A program made the position numbers and the translations under genes. Below the pieces are notes generated by a model. The model was not told the origin of the DNA. It did not search any database and saw only the letters and a program-made list of their open reading frames with translations. 64,000 nucleotides of DNA from Typhlomys cinereus (Eukaryota > Chordata > Mammalia > Rodentia > Platacanthomyidae). Where the stretch lies: NCBI GenBank assembly GCA_023101885.1, contig JALPQD010000213.1:2179001-2243000 (forward strand), in the 5' to 3' direction. The first letter of the stretch is position 1; every line of letters begins with the position of its first letter. Shown here one piece after another: positions 10,777 to 23,285 of this stretch.

Positions 10777-13700
10777 AAGCTTTGCCATAATCATAGTCCC
10801 TCATCACTGGATCCCACAGTGGTTACTATTAACTAAAATAATCACATCTGAAAATCAATAATGATTATGTATTTTTCCAAGCATGATAGCTCTTTACCTC
10901 TTAAGACTCTAGTCTCCAAAGCCTTGAAGTCAAATTCCTGGCTGGAACACTTGTGTGTTATTTGCCGAAAAATTCATTGTGTGATTTGTTTTCTCTAGCT
11001 CTATAATTCTGTTTACACTGATATTTACTTCATATTTTCATTACTTTGAAATCCCCGTGATGGATCTATTCTAATCTTTCTTAGCTCAGCTCTCCCTTCC
11101 TACCACCTCCATTCTCTCTCATGGCCACCCCAGAGAAGACGTAAAACTACCTACCTAAGTGGAAGCAGCCATTTAGAGTTGGTCTGTCCATCACATACCC
11201 AGCTGTTCTCGTCTGCTTATCTTGCACTGATGGGAACCTGTGTCATGGCTTCAAGAAGTCACAGTCTCCTCTGGTCAGCAGCAAGCCTGGAACATCCCGT
11301 CTGGAGTCAGACGTCCTTCCAGTTCTTCCTAGAAAGAATAGCAGCACCAGCTCTGAAGGTGGTGACGTTGTGCTACTTTAGATTTGGGTTCTGCCTCAGC
11401 TGCCTGTGGCTTTGGGGGCTGGGTCACCACCTCTCTTTTCTCTAGCCAGCCACTTCTTCACCCAAAAAGCAATAATTGCAGCACATCTGGCTTAAAGTGT
11501 GTTGACACATGGAAAAAAGCCCAGCAAAATGTGAGTCATTAGCACATCCATAAACAATTTAACCTTCTTCTCCTTGAACTGGCTGAATTATTATAATCAT
11601 CTAATGTAATTACATCTACGAAAGAGTTTTATCAACTAGAAAATAATGGTGTTTACTGATAAGCTACTCACCATTATTGAAAAGTACTTCCCTTTTTGAG
11701 AGGTGCAAAAAGGAAAGGGGGTGTCAACACAAGGATCAGCGTGATCTTCATGTGCTGCAAGAGAGCTTGTCAGAGTAGATCCAGGGAACATCTCTTTGCA
11801 GACCCTAGTCAGTCCTTCGAACTGGAGTCCTGCCACCATCCAGCAGGTGATTTCTCTTCTAAATATGATCACTTTCTATAAAATGTTAAGTTCTGGTCCA
11901 TCGGAGCCACATAGCTGCTGTAAGTTAAACTCAAAGAGGCACTGAGATTATTTTCCCTTTCATTTCTGTCTTTCTGATGATTATAGAGCAATAAATAGCA
12001 AGATGGCATTGGAGCTGTGTGTGTGCACATGTATGTGAATGAACTAACCTCCTTATATTAAAGAGTAAAGATTTTGTGGAGGACAAGCTATACTCAAAAG
12101 CCTTAGAAAGAGACTTTCATGACATCAGGAAAAGTTCATGAAGCATAATACTAAATTCTGGGAAACAAGAAGAAACACAGCTTAAAGTAAATTTCATTCA
12201 AATAGACATTATTTGACTATGACTGAGAGAAGGAAAAAGAAAATACCACTTAGTAAAAACTAATCTTGGGAATGTGTATTTAAAAAAAGAATCCTTTTTA
12301 ACATCATGATTACAGTGTCAAGTTAAATGAACATTTATTGAGTGTCTATTACAAGATGAAAGGGTTCGTTAATGATTTCTGGTGTTGAATTTAAAAGAAA
12401 TCTATGACCTAAGCACTATTGCGATATTATTGATGACAACTGAAATACTAATAGGAAAATCTTTCAAACAAAACAAGTAGAAGGATGCATGGTCCTTCAC
12501 TCTGAACTCCTCTCTCTTGTTCTTTCTCAAAGTGAGGTCACAAGGACACACAATGTGTCCTTGCTTGTGGTTATCAGCCACTGAAGGAATGTGCAGGTAC
12601 CCATTAGGACTCCAAGGTACTGAGGGCACCATCTCATATCATGGGAAAGTGCCCCTTCCAAATGCACGTTTCTCTTCTCAATTCTTTAAATGCATCTCAC
12701 GAGCATTTGGCTTACATCCTGGGCTACGGTATGGAGTTAAGTAAATGTGTTAACAAGTTTTATTATGCATATCTTCAACGCTTCATCTTTCTAGTCCATA
12801 TCTACCTTAAAATATGGATTATAAGCTTGCATAGAAATTTAGATGAATCACAGAAAAGGATAAATGAGATGTACATGAAATAAAATGTATTTATGAGTGA
12901 CAGACATTTTAATTTTCTTATACCCTTTTATCATAATTTCCTTACAAATGTTTTAAATCACAGAAGTAGAATTCTGCTATATATTCTGTTCAACATGTGT
13001 CTTATCACATCATAAGCATTTATCCACTTCATTAAGTGTTTTTCTGTTAGAACATTGTTAAAAGCAATAATAGATTTCATTGTTTCTGGCACATTTATTT
13101 AAAGGTTTCATTTTTTATTAATTACTTTCAAAGGACTATGTTTTATAGTAAACAACTTTCACTTAATAAATTCACTTCTTAGCCCTTCTATTTCTTAGCT
13201 TAATTATCAGATTTTGGATAGCAATAAAAAAGGCAATTTTATAACAGATATCTTAACATGAATACCTACATTAAGCAAATATAGTATTAATAAATAAGAA
13301 TACTACTATAACCATATTTAAGAGCCTCTTAGCTTTGTCTTTTGTCAGAGACAACTGTGGTCGGTACCCAATTATATGCATATCATCATTCTAAATTTTA
13401 AAATACATGCATATTGCAATGTATACATATCATCAGTCACAACCAAGCCAAATGATGCCACTAGAAGTACATGAAGTGTCTGTGTTGTAGACTAGAGATA
13501 CCTTCAAATTTTATTAATATTAAGCAGCGATTTTATTTTGGATTTTATTTTGGAGGGTTTTGTTCATATATTCATATGTATTGTTCCTCCTTTATCCTAT
13601 TGACTAGTTGCATGAGTCACATCAATAAATTTTTTTCTCGATGACCCTTATTTTGTTTTTCTTACGCTCCTAATGGACCTATTCCATTAATTTAGTTCAC

Positions 13701-13860
13701 GTTACAACATGAACTTAATGAAGACATTAAGATTCTGTTTCAGAATTTTGCCTTGAAAATTTATGACAAATTTACCCATATTCATGAGTATATTTCAGAA
13801 ATGTTACTAATAGATAAAAAGGCATAGAAACAACTTCTACATAAATACAAATATTATATT
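10777..13860. other. Three kilobases of unique sequence, no gene seen
   Basis: No exon, RNA gene or clear interspersed repeat. A MIR-like phrase 'aacatttattgagtgtctat' lies at about 12330. 11040-11460 is the least AT-rich part and holds an 88-codon plus frame (11179-11445) without a recognisable domain. Confidence 0.45.
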
Positions 13861-13861
13861 C

Positions 13862-14046
13862 ACTTCTGAGACAGATGAGAGAGGGAGCGGGTACATTCAT
13901 ACATGCCTGCCATGGTCCATGACAAAGGATAACTTTAGGAAGTCAGTTCTTTCCTTCCATCATGAGAACTTTTGGATATTGAACTCAGGTCACTAGGTTT
14001 CTGCTTCTGATCTGACCTCTTACCCACTGGAGTATCTCACCAGCCC
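13862..14046 (-). mobile_element. tRNA-derived SINE, minus strand
   Basis: Contains 'gatattgaactcaggtcact' (reverse B box), 'cctcttacccactggagtat' and the head complement 'ctcaccagcccc'. A diverged B2/B4-type copy. Confidence 0.65.
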
Positions 14047-14244
14047 CTAATTCTTCTCATTTTTATATAATATATATGATAAATGGTATTTCTCTCAATT
14101 TCTTATCAGCAGTCCATTAGGTCTTTGTTTACAAATGCTAAGTGGAAATAAGATGCTACAAGAATTTAAAATTTATAAACTATACAGAAATAACTATCTT
14201 AGACTTCTTATTTTTAGAGTTCTAAACTTTATTATTTATTTGTG
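14047..14244. other. AT-rich unique sequence
   Basis: Short TA-rich interval between two reverse-oriented SINEs. Confidence 0.4.
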
Positions 14245-14472
14245 TGTTTGTTCTGATAGGAGGATCAAGGGTGACTTGGGAATCATCCTGGATTGTTTCT
14301 ATCTCCTTTTGTCTTTGCTCTGGGTTTTCCCAGGTTCTGTCCACTAGTGCCAGAGGTACCGGCCGTCTTCCTAGTGTTTTTTTTTTTTTTTTCTTGGGTT
14401 CCTGGGATTCGAACTCAGGACCTTCTGCTTGTGAGGCACAGTCTTAACCCCTGAGCCATCTCTTCAACCTTA
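14245..14472 (-). mobile_element. tRNA-derived SINE related to the young family at 34926 and 53794
   Basis: Read on the minus strand it has the head (complement of 'gagccatctcttcaacctt'), the B box ('ggattcgaactcaggacctt' on plus) and body phrases shared with the young family such as 'ccgtcttcct'. A poly-T run interrupts the middle. Older than the two young copies. Confidence 0.65.
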
Positions 14473-15055
14473 TTTTTAGATTTCTAAAAGTGGTGAAATG
14501 TACATCTAAGTTTCCCATACTCCTCAGTGATAAAAAGAAAATAGAAATTAAGTCTCACAGTTTCTGATAATTATACTAATATAGCCACCATTGAACTCTG
14601 GTTAAAGTTGTATTCTTGGAGGGAAACAAAATATATATATGCACATCCACATGTATACATGCAGATAAGCATTCACACATACACAAAAGAACACACTTCA
14701 CCACTAGTTCTTTGAATCTAGAATTATGCACATTGTAATTTTACTTTTAGTAAAGGTTACACTTAGGTAGAAATTACCTTTGGAGAGGTCTCCTTTCTTC
14801 TTTTCTTTCTGTCAAGTTTCATTTGATAGCTATGTACTGTAGATAAAGAATAAATATGGGCTCTTTGTGGTGTGTTGGGACTGTCTTCTGCTTTGTTTGT
14901 CTTGACTTGGTTCAATACTGCTGACCTTGGAAAGATTAATTCAGGCTTGAATTATATGACACAACTTGAGGTCACCTGACATGAAAGGATATGAAATTCT
15001 CAAGGTCACATATACTTGACGAATTAATGATCTGGTGAAGTGAATACTGTATGTA
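14473..15055. other. Unique sequence, no gene seen
   Basis: AT-rich, with an interrupted TA/CA patch around 14629-14700. Nothing else recognised. Confidence 0.45.
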
Positions 15056-15375
15056 CATGTGAGTGTGGGGGGGAGGTTGGGGAGTGTTGGTGTGTTCGGT
15101 GTGTGAGTGATGGAAGGTATGGTGTGTCAGTATGTGCACTGTGTATAGTACATAATGCATGTGGTGCATGTGCTCATAGTATATGCTGTGCATGTGGTGT
15201 GTATAATGCGTGGTGTGTGTGATAACCGTTGTTATATAAATGTATTGCTTGTGTCATATGTGTGTATATGTATAAAGTGTATGTGTAGGAATGATATATG
15301 TGCAATGTGTGTGTGATGTGTACATGGTGTGTGTGTGCACGCACACGCATTTGTGTTTGTGTGTGTTTGATACTG
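15056..15375. repeat. TG-rich degenerate microsatellite
   Basis: About 320 bases of interrupted TG/GTG repeats with 'tgtgcatgtggtg' type variants. Open frames inside it are low-complexity artefacts. Confidence 0.85.
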
Positions 15376-18300
15376 TTGACAGTTGTGAAGTAGCCTGTTA
15401 CAAGTTTTTTACTATAGCAATTACTTGGGAAACAGAATAATACATTTATATTCCTTTGTAATTAAGACATAGGTTTTATTTGTTAAATAAATGATAATTT
15501 AGTTATATATGGAACCAATTTAGGCTAAAAAAAGAGCAATGGTTACTAACAACTAACCCAAGACAGAATTTTCTGTGGGATAGTGACAATTATATAATAG
15601 TTCAAGTGCTTAATAAATGCTGATATTTCCACTTTGGAATTAAGGTAACTTAACAGTACAAAAGCAAACAAGAATGTCATTAATGGATTTCCTTTAATGG
15701 TTTTAAGCTCAGAAATGACCAGTTGCTAGATATGGCCGATTATATTTGGTAAAATTATGATCAAGACTTTAAATAACATTAGCACATGAAATTATAGGTA
15801 TTACTATTGGGAAAAACAAATCACTTTTTAGTATTAGTTAAATTTAAAATCCAATGATATTCCCATCTATTCATTCCCTGTTTGTGATTTTATTTCAGGA
15901 CAGATGTTCAACTGTTTTCAATTGGACACCACTGTGAATGTGAAAATGAAAACAGTCCAATACCCATTCATACAATTTTATCTAATTAAGCAAATAATTA
16001 CACCATCATTTGCGGAGAGAGTATTACATATCTACAGCAATTTTACTGTAATTATGCTAGAACTCTAAAATATAGACAAACTTCTTCTGTTTCGAAGAAA
16101 AACAAAATCAAATTTCGGTTTCACCTAGCCTACACAGGGTAACTAAATCTAGTCCTGAAGAACAAATATTCTTTCATATACATGTATATATATGAAATAT
16201 ACATACACCTTGATATTTCCTGCAAAGAGGGTCTCATAGATACAAGATGTGCTGAGAATTTGCAGAACACAAATAAGAACTCTCATTTGTCCTTCTGGCA
16301 TTTGAGATACATGAACAGAGCTGGACAGATAATTACACTCATATGCAGCCATGTAAATTCACCCACAAATGAGTTTTGCTGTCATAAGTGAAGCTCTGCA
16401 TGTCACTGAGTTACAACATGGCTTTATTAATCAATACCCTAGACAAGGTTATTCTTTGATTATTTCTCAGGTGATAAGATTTTCTTTTGGCTAAGAATTC
16501 CTTCTCACATGATAGAAAGTTGGGAATTTAGAAAACATACAAACAGTTTTTAAATGTGTCAGTTGCATAATTAAATAATTAAGGAAAGAAAAAGTAAGGA
16601 TATATGTTCACATTCTGCTAACAGCCCCAGGTTTATGCATTTGTTTTCTAGGAGACTCTGATGAATAGAATGATCTTAATTACTGCATTCTAACATAAGC
16701 AACTAAATAAAAATAATTAGCAAATGATAAAAATTATAATTAGTGCTTTCAATGTCAGCCAGTGCCCTTAACCACCCAATGTGGTTTTAATTCATTTGAT
16801 TCTAGATTTTGTTGCTGAATTGACTGCACTGGAAGAAGAGAAAGGCTGTATGAGTTAAGTCCTAAGATCAAATGTTTTTTTCACCTGAATGTTCGGTCTC
16901 CTTTATTCATATAGCATTCATTTTTTAATTTAGTTCACAGCACGGAAACTATAAAGATTTATGAGAATCTTATTTCATAAGTACATGTTTTCAGTCAGAA
17001 AACTAGATTATGTTTAAAGTTAAAAGTTTGAAGAAAAAAAAGAAGAGACTTTTCTAGCTGCAAAAAAATCTTGAAGCATTTTCATGGTTAATTTAAAATC
17101 TGATTTTCTCTCTTGCTCCATGTAAGTATACATTCCTCAATCCTTTCTGAATACCAACATCTTCCTACATCAGGAAAAAATCTAACAACTAATCACCTGA
17201 AATAACAGAACATCGGAAGCTTAAGCTATCAGAAGAATCAGTGCTGGATTATGATATTGTAAATGTTGTTATCATAGAAATGATTCCTAGTCCACTCTGG
17301 TTTTGGTTATTATTGGTTTTGCTTGTTCATGATTTCATACTCAGCACTGTTAGAGAAATGTGACCTATATCTGGTATTGAATTGAATCTTCACAGAAAGG
17401 ATCCAGTTCCACAAGCAATAAATGTATTCCTGAAAGTTGGCAGTAGTGTTTCCCATACTTACAGCTGGCAGGAACCAGTCTCCTCAAATATGTGGATATC
17501 TTTCTTTAAAAAAAATCTATAAATAAACACAGAACGTGAATATGATTAGATAAATGTATATGCATGCAAAACATGAATAAATGAATTTCTATTTATTATT
17601 CATTAGTTTTACAGAATAAAATAAAATGCCTGAAAACATACTGTCCAGAAAAGATGATCTTTCCCTTCTATCAAACATCCAGGACAGATAATAAGCCCGA
17701 TGACAGATACTGAGGCTGACAAGTGTACTTACTCTGCAGAGAGATATTTTATGACTTGTTGCCTTCTTGAGATGGAGCACACACAATGGACCACTTCACC
17801 TGAGAGTGCAGGTGATACATGGATGCAGGCCCCAGCAACCCTGGCATCCTTTTCAGACCCAACCATTCCCCCTTCCTAAGGTTAAAGAAGCCAAAGGTAC
17901 TAAGATAGTCTACAGGAGTCTTTGCACATTCATTGAGGGTCTCCATACCTGCATGATTAAGGCCTAGCTACTTTCTTTGATTTCAATTCCATAATGAATA
18001 ATGAAATACCAAAATAATTCCACTACTAGCTGTACCTTGTGCAGATTGATAGTAAAATGATAATAAAAAGTAAAATAAAACCATTATGAATTTTCCTCTA
18101 AGAGACATTGTATGCAACGATAAATCCTTACTTCTTTTTTTCAATCTGTGTTTTGATTCCTGGTGAGTCTGTGGGGTCACCCTGCTTTGGGATCAGACCT
18201 CCAACCAGCCTTTAGGGGCTCTGCCTCTGTCCTTATTGAATAAAAAGGTTTATTCAAATAATGGACTTGACTGGAAAACTCAGAAGGCATGTATCAGAGG

Positions 18301-18751
18301 CCATCGTATCTTCAACATGACTCCAGCCAAAAATATTTCTGTGACTGTGAATGGAACCTATGTCTTGATGAAAAAAATTAGACATTTATGACCAGCCATA
18401 TAGGAACAAAAGTGTTGGGACTGGAAAAAATGTTTTCTGGATTTCTTATTTATTACATTTTTAATAGAAATTCAGAGAAAGCCTTATCTGCTGTCATTTG
18501 GTTTTAAATTCAGAGGGTTTTTTTTTTTGTATTTGACCAAATTCTCTTATCTCTTACTTTCCTGTATTCTGCTATGCCAGCCTACTAGCACTTGATATAC
18601 TTATCTCTGGCTTTACAATAAAGTTTTAGCTTTTGCTGAGAGAAGGGGGAGGTGGAGAAATCTCGAGAAAAGAAAAAAAAAACAGTTCTTTGGATTCTAC
18701 ATATACCAGCTGCCTGCATCCATTAGAATACTTTGAAATGGAAGAGTGCTT
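15376..18751. other. Unique AT-rich sequence, no gene seen
   Basis: Over 3 kb without a confident repeat or gene. Frames of 60-69 codons occur on both strands in overlapping positions, as expected by chance. Confidence 0.45.
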
Positions 18752-18843
18752 CTGGTGCATTGTGGGAGCTGTCAGGTAAGTTCCACATAGAGGTGTCCCT
18801 GGTGCATTGTGGGAGCTGTTGCGTGAGTTCCACATAGAGGTGT
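18752..18843. repeat. Tandem duplication, two 45-bp copies
   Basis: 'ctggtgcattgtgggagctg' followed by 'ttccacatagaggtgt' occurs at 18752-18796 and 18799-18843 (offset 47), with four mismatches clustered in the middle. Confidence 0.9.
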
Positions 18844-18984
18844 ACACAATGCCTAGTATTCAAGATTCGATTTACTAGGAGAATGGAAATAGGTATGTGT
18901 GCAAAGTATAAAATGGAAAGAAAATTTATCACTTACCTTCACACACAAATAGCCAAAGAGAATCTAAATCCTGCACTCTTTCAT

Positions 18985-19192
18985 GTTTCAGAGAGAGAGG
19001 GAGAGACAGACAGAGAAAGTAAAGGAGGGAAGGAGAAAAGAGGGAGAAAGAGAAGAGAGGACACACATGTGGAGGTCAGAGGACAAGCTTTGGAAGTGAT
19101 TCTCCCCTTCCACCATGTAGCTCCAGAGATCAAATGCCATCTCCAGGTTTAATGTAAGCAGATTTCCTCACTGAGCCATCTTGCTGGTCCCT
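18985..19192 (-). mobile_element. tRNA-derived SINE, minus strand
   Basis: A GA-rich tail is followed by 'catgtggaggtcagaggaca', 'agatcaaatgccatctccag' and the head complement 'ctgagccatcttgctggtcc'. Typical reverse B2/B4 layout. Confidence 0.7.
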
Positions 19193-19320
19193 AAATTGTT
19201 TTATTAAGGTTATCTTCTCATTCTGTTTTCCATTCAAGAGCAACCATTATCTTCATTTTGTTTATTGCTTTATTAACTTTTAAGCTAACATACACAGTAA
19301 TAGTCTTCATTAGGCTTTTT
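19193..19320. other. AT-rich unique interval
   Basis: Short interval between SINEs with nothing recognised. Confidence 0.4.
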
Positions 19321-19330
19321 TAGACTTTTT

Positions 19331-19577
19331 TCAGGCTGGAGAGATGGCTCAGGGATTAAGACTCTTCCCCACAAGCAGAAGGTCTCGAGTTCGCATCACA
19401 GGTCCCATGTAAAAACATCAGGCAGAAATGGTGATGGCTTGCACTTCCAGCCCTGGTAGGCAGAGCCTGGGAAACCCTAGAGCAAAGCAAAAAGGAGGTA
19501 GAACCAATTCCCCAAGTCACCCTTGGCTTTCCACAGGGCCATTCAGTGAGTGCCCTCTGATAAATGCGCACCCGCGT

Positions 19578-19617
<40 letters not shown>

Positions 19618-19641
19618 AATAAATAAATGATAAAGTTAGAA
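19331..19641 (+). mobile_element. tRNA-derived SINE, older member of the young family
   Basis: The head 'caggctggagagatggctca' is followed by a B-box-like sequence and a body with 'ggtaggcagagcctgggaaa', which corresponds to the body of the young copies at 34926 and 53794. Its (CA)n tail (19578-19615) ends in 'gaataaataaatgataaag'. The element is flanked by 'tagacttttt' at 19321-19330 and 19642-19651, a 10-bp target-site duplication. Confidence 0.8.
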
Positions 19642-19651
19642 TAGACTTTTT

Positions 19652-19938
19652 CTTTCTCTTTCTCTTTCTCTCTTTCCTTCTTTCGCACGTGTGGGTGCAT
19701 ATGGGTGTCCAAAGGGCACTTGAATTTGCATGCCTGTGGAAGCCCAAGGATGACACCTGGAGTCATCCTGGAAAGCTCTACTTTCTCATTGCTTTGTTCT
19801 AGGATTCCCCAGACTCTGCTTCCCGGGCCCAGAAGTGCAGGATGCTGCCATTTCTACATAGCATTTTTACATGGGATCAGTATTCCGATCTTTTACTTGT
19901 GAGTCAAAGGCTTTAACCCCTGACCTACCTCCCCAACC
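19652..19938 (-). mobile_element. tRNA-derived SINE, minus strand, tail hit by the preceding SINE
   Basis: A pyrimidine-rich tail (19652-19685) leads into 'gatgacacctggagtcatcc', 'gactctgcttcccgggccca' and the head complement 'ctgacctacctccccaacccc'. The plus-strand SINE upstream sits within the T-rich tail of this one, so this copy is the older. Confidence 0.7.
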
Positions 19939-20585
19939 CCTCATTAAGAAATTTTATACAGAAATTCCATTTGTTTTGTTCTAATCTAAACCCCCCATCA
20001 CATACATATACCACCCTGCTCTACCATCTTAAATTTTAAAATGAAAACAATAAAACAATGGTTTCAGCATGTCTCACCAATTGAATTTTAAGAACTTTCC
20101 TTATTTTAATCCTAATTCAAAAAATAATGAAAATTCAAAACCAAGTCAATCAATTGACAAAATAGCCATTAAGAAGATTGCAGCTGTCTGAGGTAATGTG
20201 GACAGGGGATTCTAAGCATCCGGCCCTTGTTCTGCACAGAGCTGAGGCACCAGCTTTGCCTTCTGTATGGTGTGGGAAGCTGATCTGCCCATGCTAGTTA
20301 TTGATCTGGAAAACTCCCATTCAATAGTCATAAGTGAGGGAAAGCCTCCAATGGCCCACCAAGCCTTCTTCTATGTGCTGGGCCCCTCAGAGATCAGTCA
20401 TATGGAATCATAACCTGCAGCTTAGGATCCTGTAACAATTGACTATAAAACAAATAAACAAACATACAAAAACACCTGTCTGATTGTCAAAATTCTCTGG
20501 CCAGTTTTGTAAGACAAGCGCCCTACTGCTTGTCCACTGTGAAGGAGGAAAAGAGATCCCCAAAATAATAAATGTGTCTTGCTAT
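19939..20585. other. Unique sequence, no gene seen
   Basis: No repeat or exon recognised. Confidence 0.45.
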
Positions 20586-20942
20586 ATGTAATGGTTACTC
20601 TTAACTATTGTTATGAGAGAACACCCAAAGTTAAGCAACTTAAGGGAGAAAGGGAGATTTATTCAGCTTACAGTTCCAGAGAGGAGATGGCGTTACATGG
20701 CAGAGGTGGCATGGCTGGCTGACTGGAGCAGGAGATGGGCTAAGCGACTCCTATCCCTGAGGCTGAGGGCTGCAAGACTGCTTGCTGCAAAGGCAGACTT
20801 CTCCTGGAGGCAGGGTGGGACTAATTCACCTCAGGGCCCAACCCTTGTGACCCCCTTTCTCCAGCAAGGCTCCACCTCTCAAAGGTGCCATGACCCCAAA
20901 CACATGAAACTGTGGGGGACGCATTTCAAACCACAACACTGC
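20586..20942 (+). mobile_element. URR1-like repeat (rodent hAT-type non-autonomous DNA element), tentative
   Basis: Contains the phrase order I associate with URR1: 'gagaacacccaaagttaagc', 'aacttaagggagaaagggag', 'tttattcagcttacagttcc', then 'ccagcaaggctccacctctc', 'acatgaaactgtgggggacg' and 'atttcaaaccacaac'. A 113-codon frame runs through it and belongs to the repeat, not to a gene. Confidence 0.55.
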
Positions 20943-21069
20943 ACAAGTTGCTAGACAACTCTAGGACTCAAGAACTCTCTTTCTGGTTCTAGGGAAACAA
21001 AATTCTAGCAAGCGATAATTCTTTTCCAAGGAACAACTATGCTTTGGATTCCCAGAGTTTATTATTTTT
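20943..21069. other. Unique interval
   Basis: Nothing recognised. Confidence 0.4.
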
Positions 21070-21211
21070 TAAAGCATCTTATTTATTTATTTGTTTGTTT
21101 ATTATTTGAGAGACAGAAGGGGACACACAAATGCAGTGTGGACATCTCAGAACTGAACCCACATCAGGTTAGCAATCAGGTGTCGTATCCACTGAGCTCT
21201 CTCATTGGCCC
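21070..21211 (-). mobile_element. tRNA-derived SINE, minus strand
   Basis: A 'tttatttatttgtttgttta' tail, then 'gaactgaacccacatcaggt' and 'gtatccactgagctctctca' with 'ttggccc' fit a reverse SINE tRNA head. Confidence 0.65.
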
Positions 21212-22395
21212 GATTCCCAGAGTTCTACTGAACACTGGGCCCCAGGACATTTTGTTCAACCCCACAGTGAACCTCCCTTCCCACTGGGCTGCATGTCACC
21301 GAAGGGTGCCCTTACATACTGTACAATGCAAACATTCTTCAACTTGAGCCAGGCACCATTTGGCGACCTCACCCCCACCCCAGCCTTCCATCTTGGAAAG
21401 TGACAAGCTGTCACTCTTCACTGACAGTAGATGATTTTGGCAAACACCCACAAGGAAGATGGAGGAGAGACTCCTCCCTTGTCTGCAAAAGCAGATGTTT
21501 TGCCTCTGTGGCAAAGAGCACTAAAACTCAAGCAACGCACACTCATCCCCACAATCTGGCTGCTTTAGAAGGGAATGGACAGACTGTATTATCTCCAAGA
21601 TGCTTGGCTATGACGGAATGCGATGTCTACACCTTTCCATTTCCCATTCAGCCTCCAGGAGGTGGAAGATTTAGTATCCTCTTACACACTGTAACTCTGA
21701 GAAACTTCCTCTGATGGCTTCTTACAGGTACTGCGGGCTGAAAAAGAAATCAAGTTGTCTGAGATTTGCAGCAGGATTCCAAGGAAGCTGCTTCAATCCG
21801 CAGAACAGATGCCGGTGGCGTTCTGTAAATATTGTCGCCATTGACCTGCAGAGGTTGTATATCTAAACCTCTGCCAGTCGCATCATGTCAGCAAAGGAGC
21901 TGTTGCAATCCTGGTTCCACGTTCTTGTTTTTTCCTGTTTTGTCAAGTTCCAAGCTGAGACTGTCAACATTACTCTAACTTGTGGTATCGTGCAGTCACT
22001 GGTTTAAAACAATTTCCATACACATTTTTTCAGGTCACAAGCAGGAGGTCCCAAAGTGGCAGGTTACCACTGACTCAAAAATGCTTTCATTACTGTTATA
22101 AGCCCCTGAGAAAACGTAGGTATGACAGGCTAGGGTTTGCTTACAATGTTTGAAAGCCAGATTGATTCCAGGATGGGAATAAGCAGAGTTTTATACACGT
22201 CCTCTCTTCCTTTCTTGGTTCATATCTTTAATTCTTAATTGTACTCTTTGCATAATCTTTTTTTGGAGATTTGGAAACCAAAAACAAACAATGATCATCT
22301 AATGAATTTTCTTATGTGATGTCTTTTAGAAATGTGTGTGTGTTCACATTACCCCACCCCCACAAAAACCTAAAATATTGCAAAACCATAGAATC
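21212..22395. other. Unique, GC-richer sequence, no gene seen
   Basis: Less AT-rich than its surroundings, with frames of 72-104 codons (for example 21400-21714 plus). None shows a domain, and frames on both strands overlap. Confidence 0.45.
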
Positions 22396-22552
22396 TTGTT
22401 CATAAAGTAGTGGTGTAGCCATGATAGACTTGAGCTGTGAACCAGAAATAGTCTTTCTTAAACTGTGAGTCAGAAAAGACTCTCTCTCCCTTTAATTGTT
22501 TTGGTCAGGGATTTTTGCCACAGCAAGGAGACCAATAACTAGTACAGCATGT
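22396..22552 (+). mobile_element. MaLR-like LTR 3' end (degraded)
   Basis: 'gagctgtgaaccagaaatag' and 'tttaattgttttggtcaggg', then 'atttttgccacagcaaggag' and 'ccaataactagtacag', follow the order of a MaLR LTR end (MTD/ORR1 style). Same type as 560-848. Confidence 0.5.
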
Positions 22553-22789
22553 AATTTTTTTCCCACATAACAGAATTTTAGCAATAGTAGCCGGGCATCT
22601 GAAGTGAAGATGTGCTAAGAGAACATAAACAGTGTTTCTCTGGATGCAAAAACCTTACTGGTGGTGGAAGACACTAGCCTACTCAATAAAATATGGGAAT
22701 AAATGAATTCCAAAGAGGGAAGAGTGATTTTTACCACTAAGAATGAAACTGCTTTGGCCAAAACTCATAAATGGGAATTCAGGAAAAAT
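22553..22789. other. Unique interval, no gene seen
   Basis: Nothing recognised. Confidence 0.4.
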
Positions 22790-22925
22790 TTGAACCATAG
22801 TATATTAGGCAAATTTTTCATTAATGTGATAAAGTCCATCTAAGGGAGGAAAACAATATAGCTCATAGTTTCAGAGGTTTCTGTCCATCACAGCATGGAA
22901 AGTGGGGTAAAACAGCTCACTTTGG
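22790..22925 (+). mobile_element. URR1-like head fragment
   Basis: 'ttttcattaatgtgataaag', 'catctaagggaggaaaacaa' and 'gctcatagtttcagaggttt' match the same repeat head as at 25257-25400. It is cut off downstream, where a SINE begins at about 22966. Confidence 0.45.
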
Positions 22926-22965
22926 GCAGTCAGAAAAAAGAAGAAAAGAATGGGAGTAAGCAGTG

Positions 22966-23285
22966 AGAGGCTGGGGAAATGACTCAGAAGCTAAATTGCT
23001 TGCCACACAAGCAAAAGGAGCAAAATTAGGCATCTCACCTATAATTCCAGCCTCATAAGCTAAGACCCAGAATGCCTGTTGTAACTGATTAGTCAGTCTA
23101 GTCTTGGTAATAAGAGCTGAATTTGATGAGAATGTCACACTCAAAAAGAATAAAGTGGAAGAATGATTAAAAGGGATTCCCAATATCAGCCTCAGGCCTC
23201 CACACATGTGCACACACTTGCACATACACCTCTGCACACATGTGAGCACTCAAACACACACGTACCCAAACCACACACACATAAA
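22966..23285 (+). mobile_element. B3-like SINE
   Basis: The head 'gagaggctggggaaatgact' is followed by 'ctcacctataattccagcct', 'gtctagtcttggtaataaga' and 'atcagcctcaggcctccaca', with a CA-rich tail (23208-23285). This is the order of a B3 element. Confidence 0.75.

Noticed and set aside
19356..19766. 136-codon frame, minus strand
   Set aside because: It is composed of two SINE bodies joined through a (CA)n tract.
20613..20954. 113-codon plus frame
   Set aside because: It lies wholly within a URR1-like interspersed repeat.
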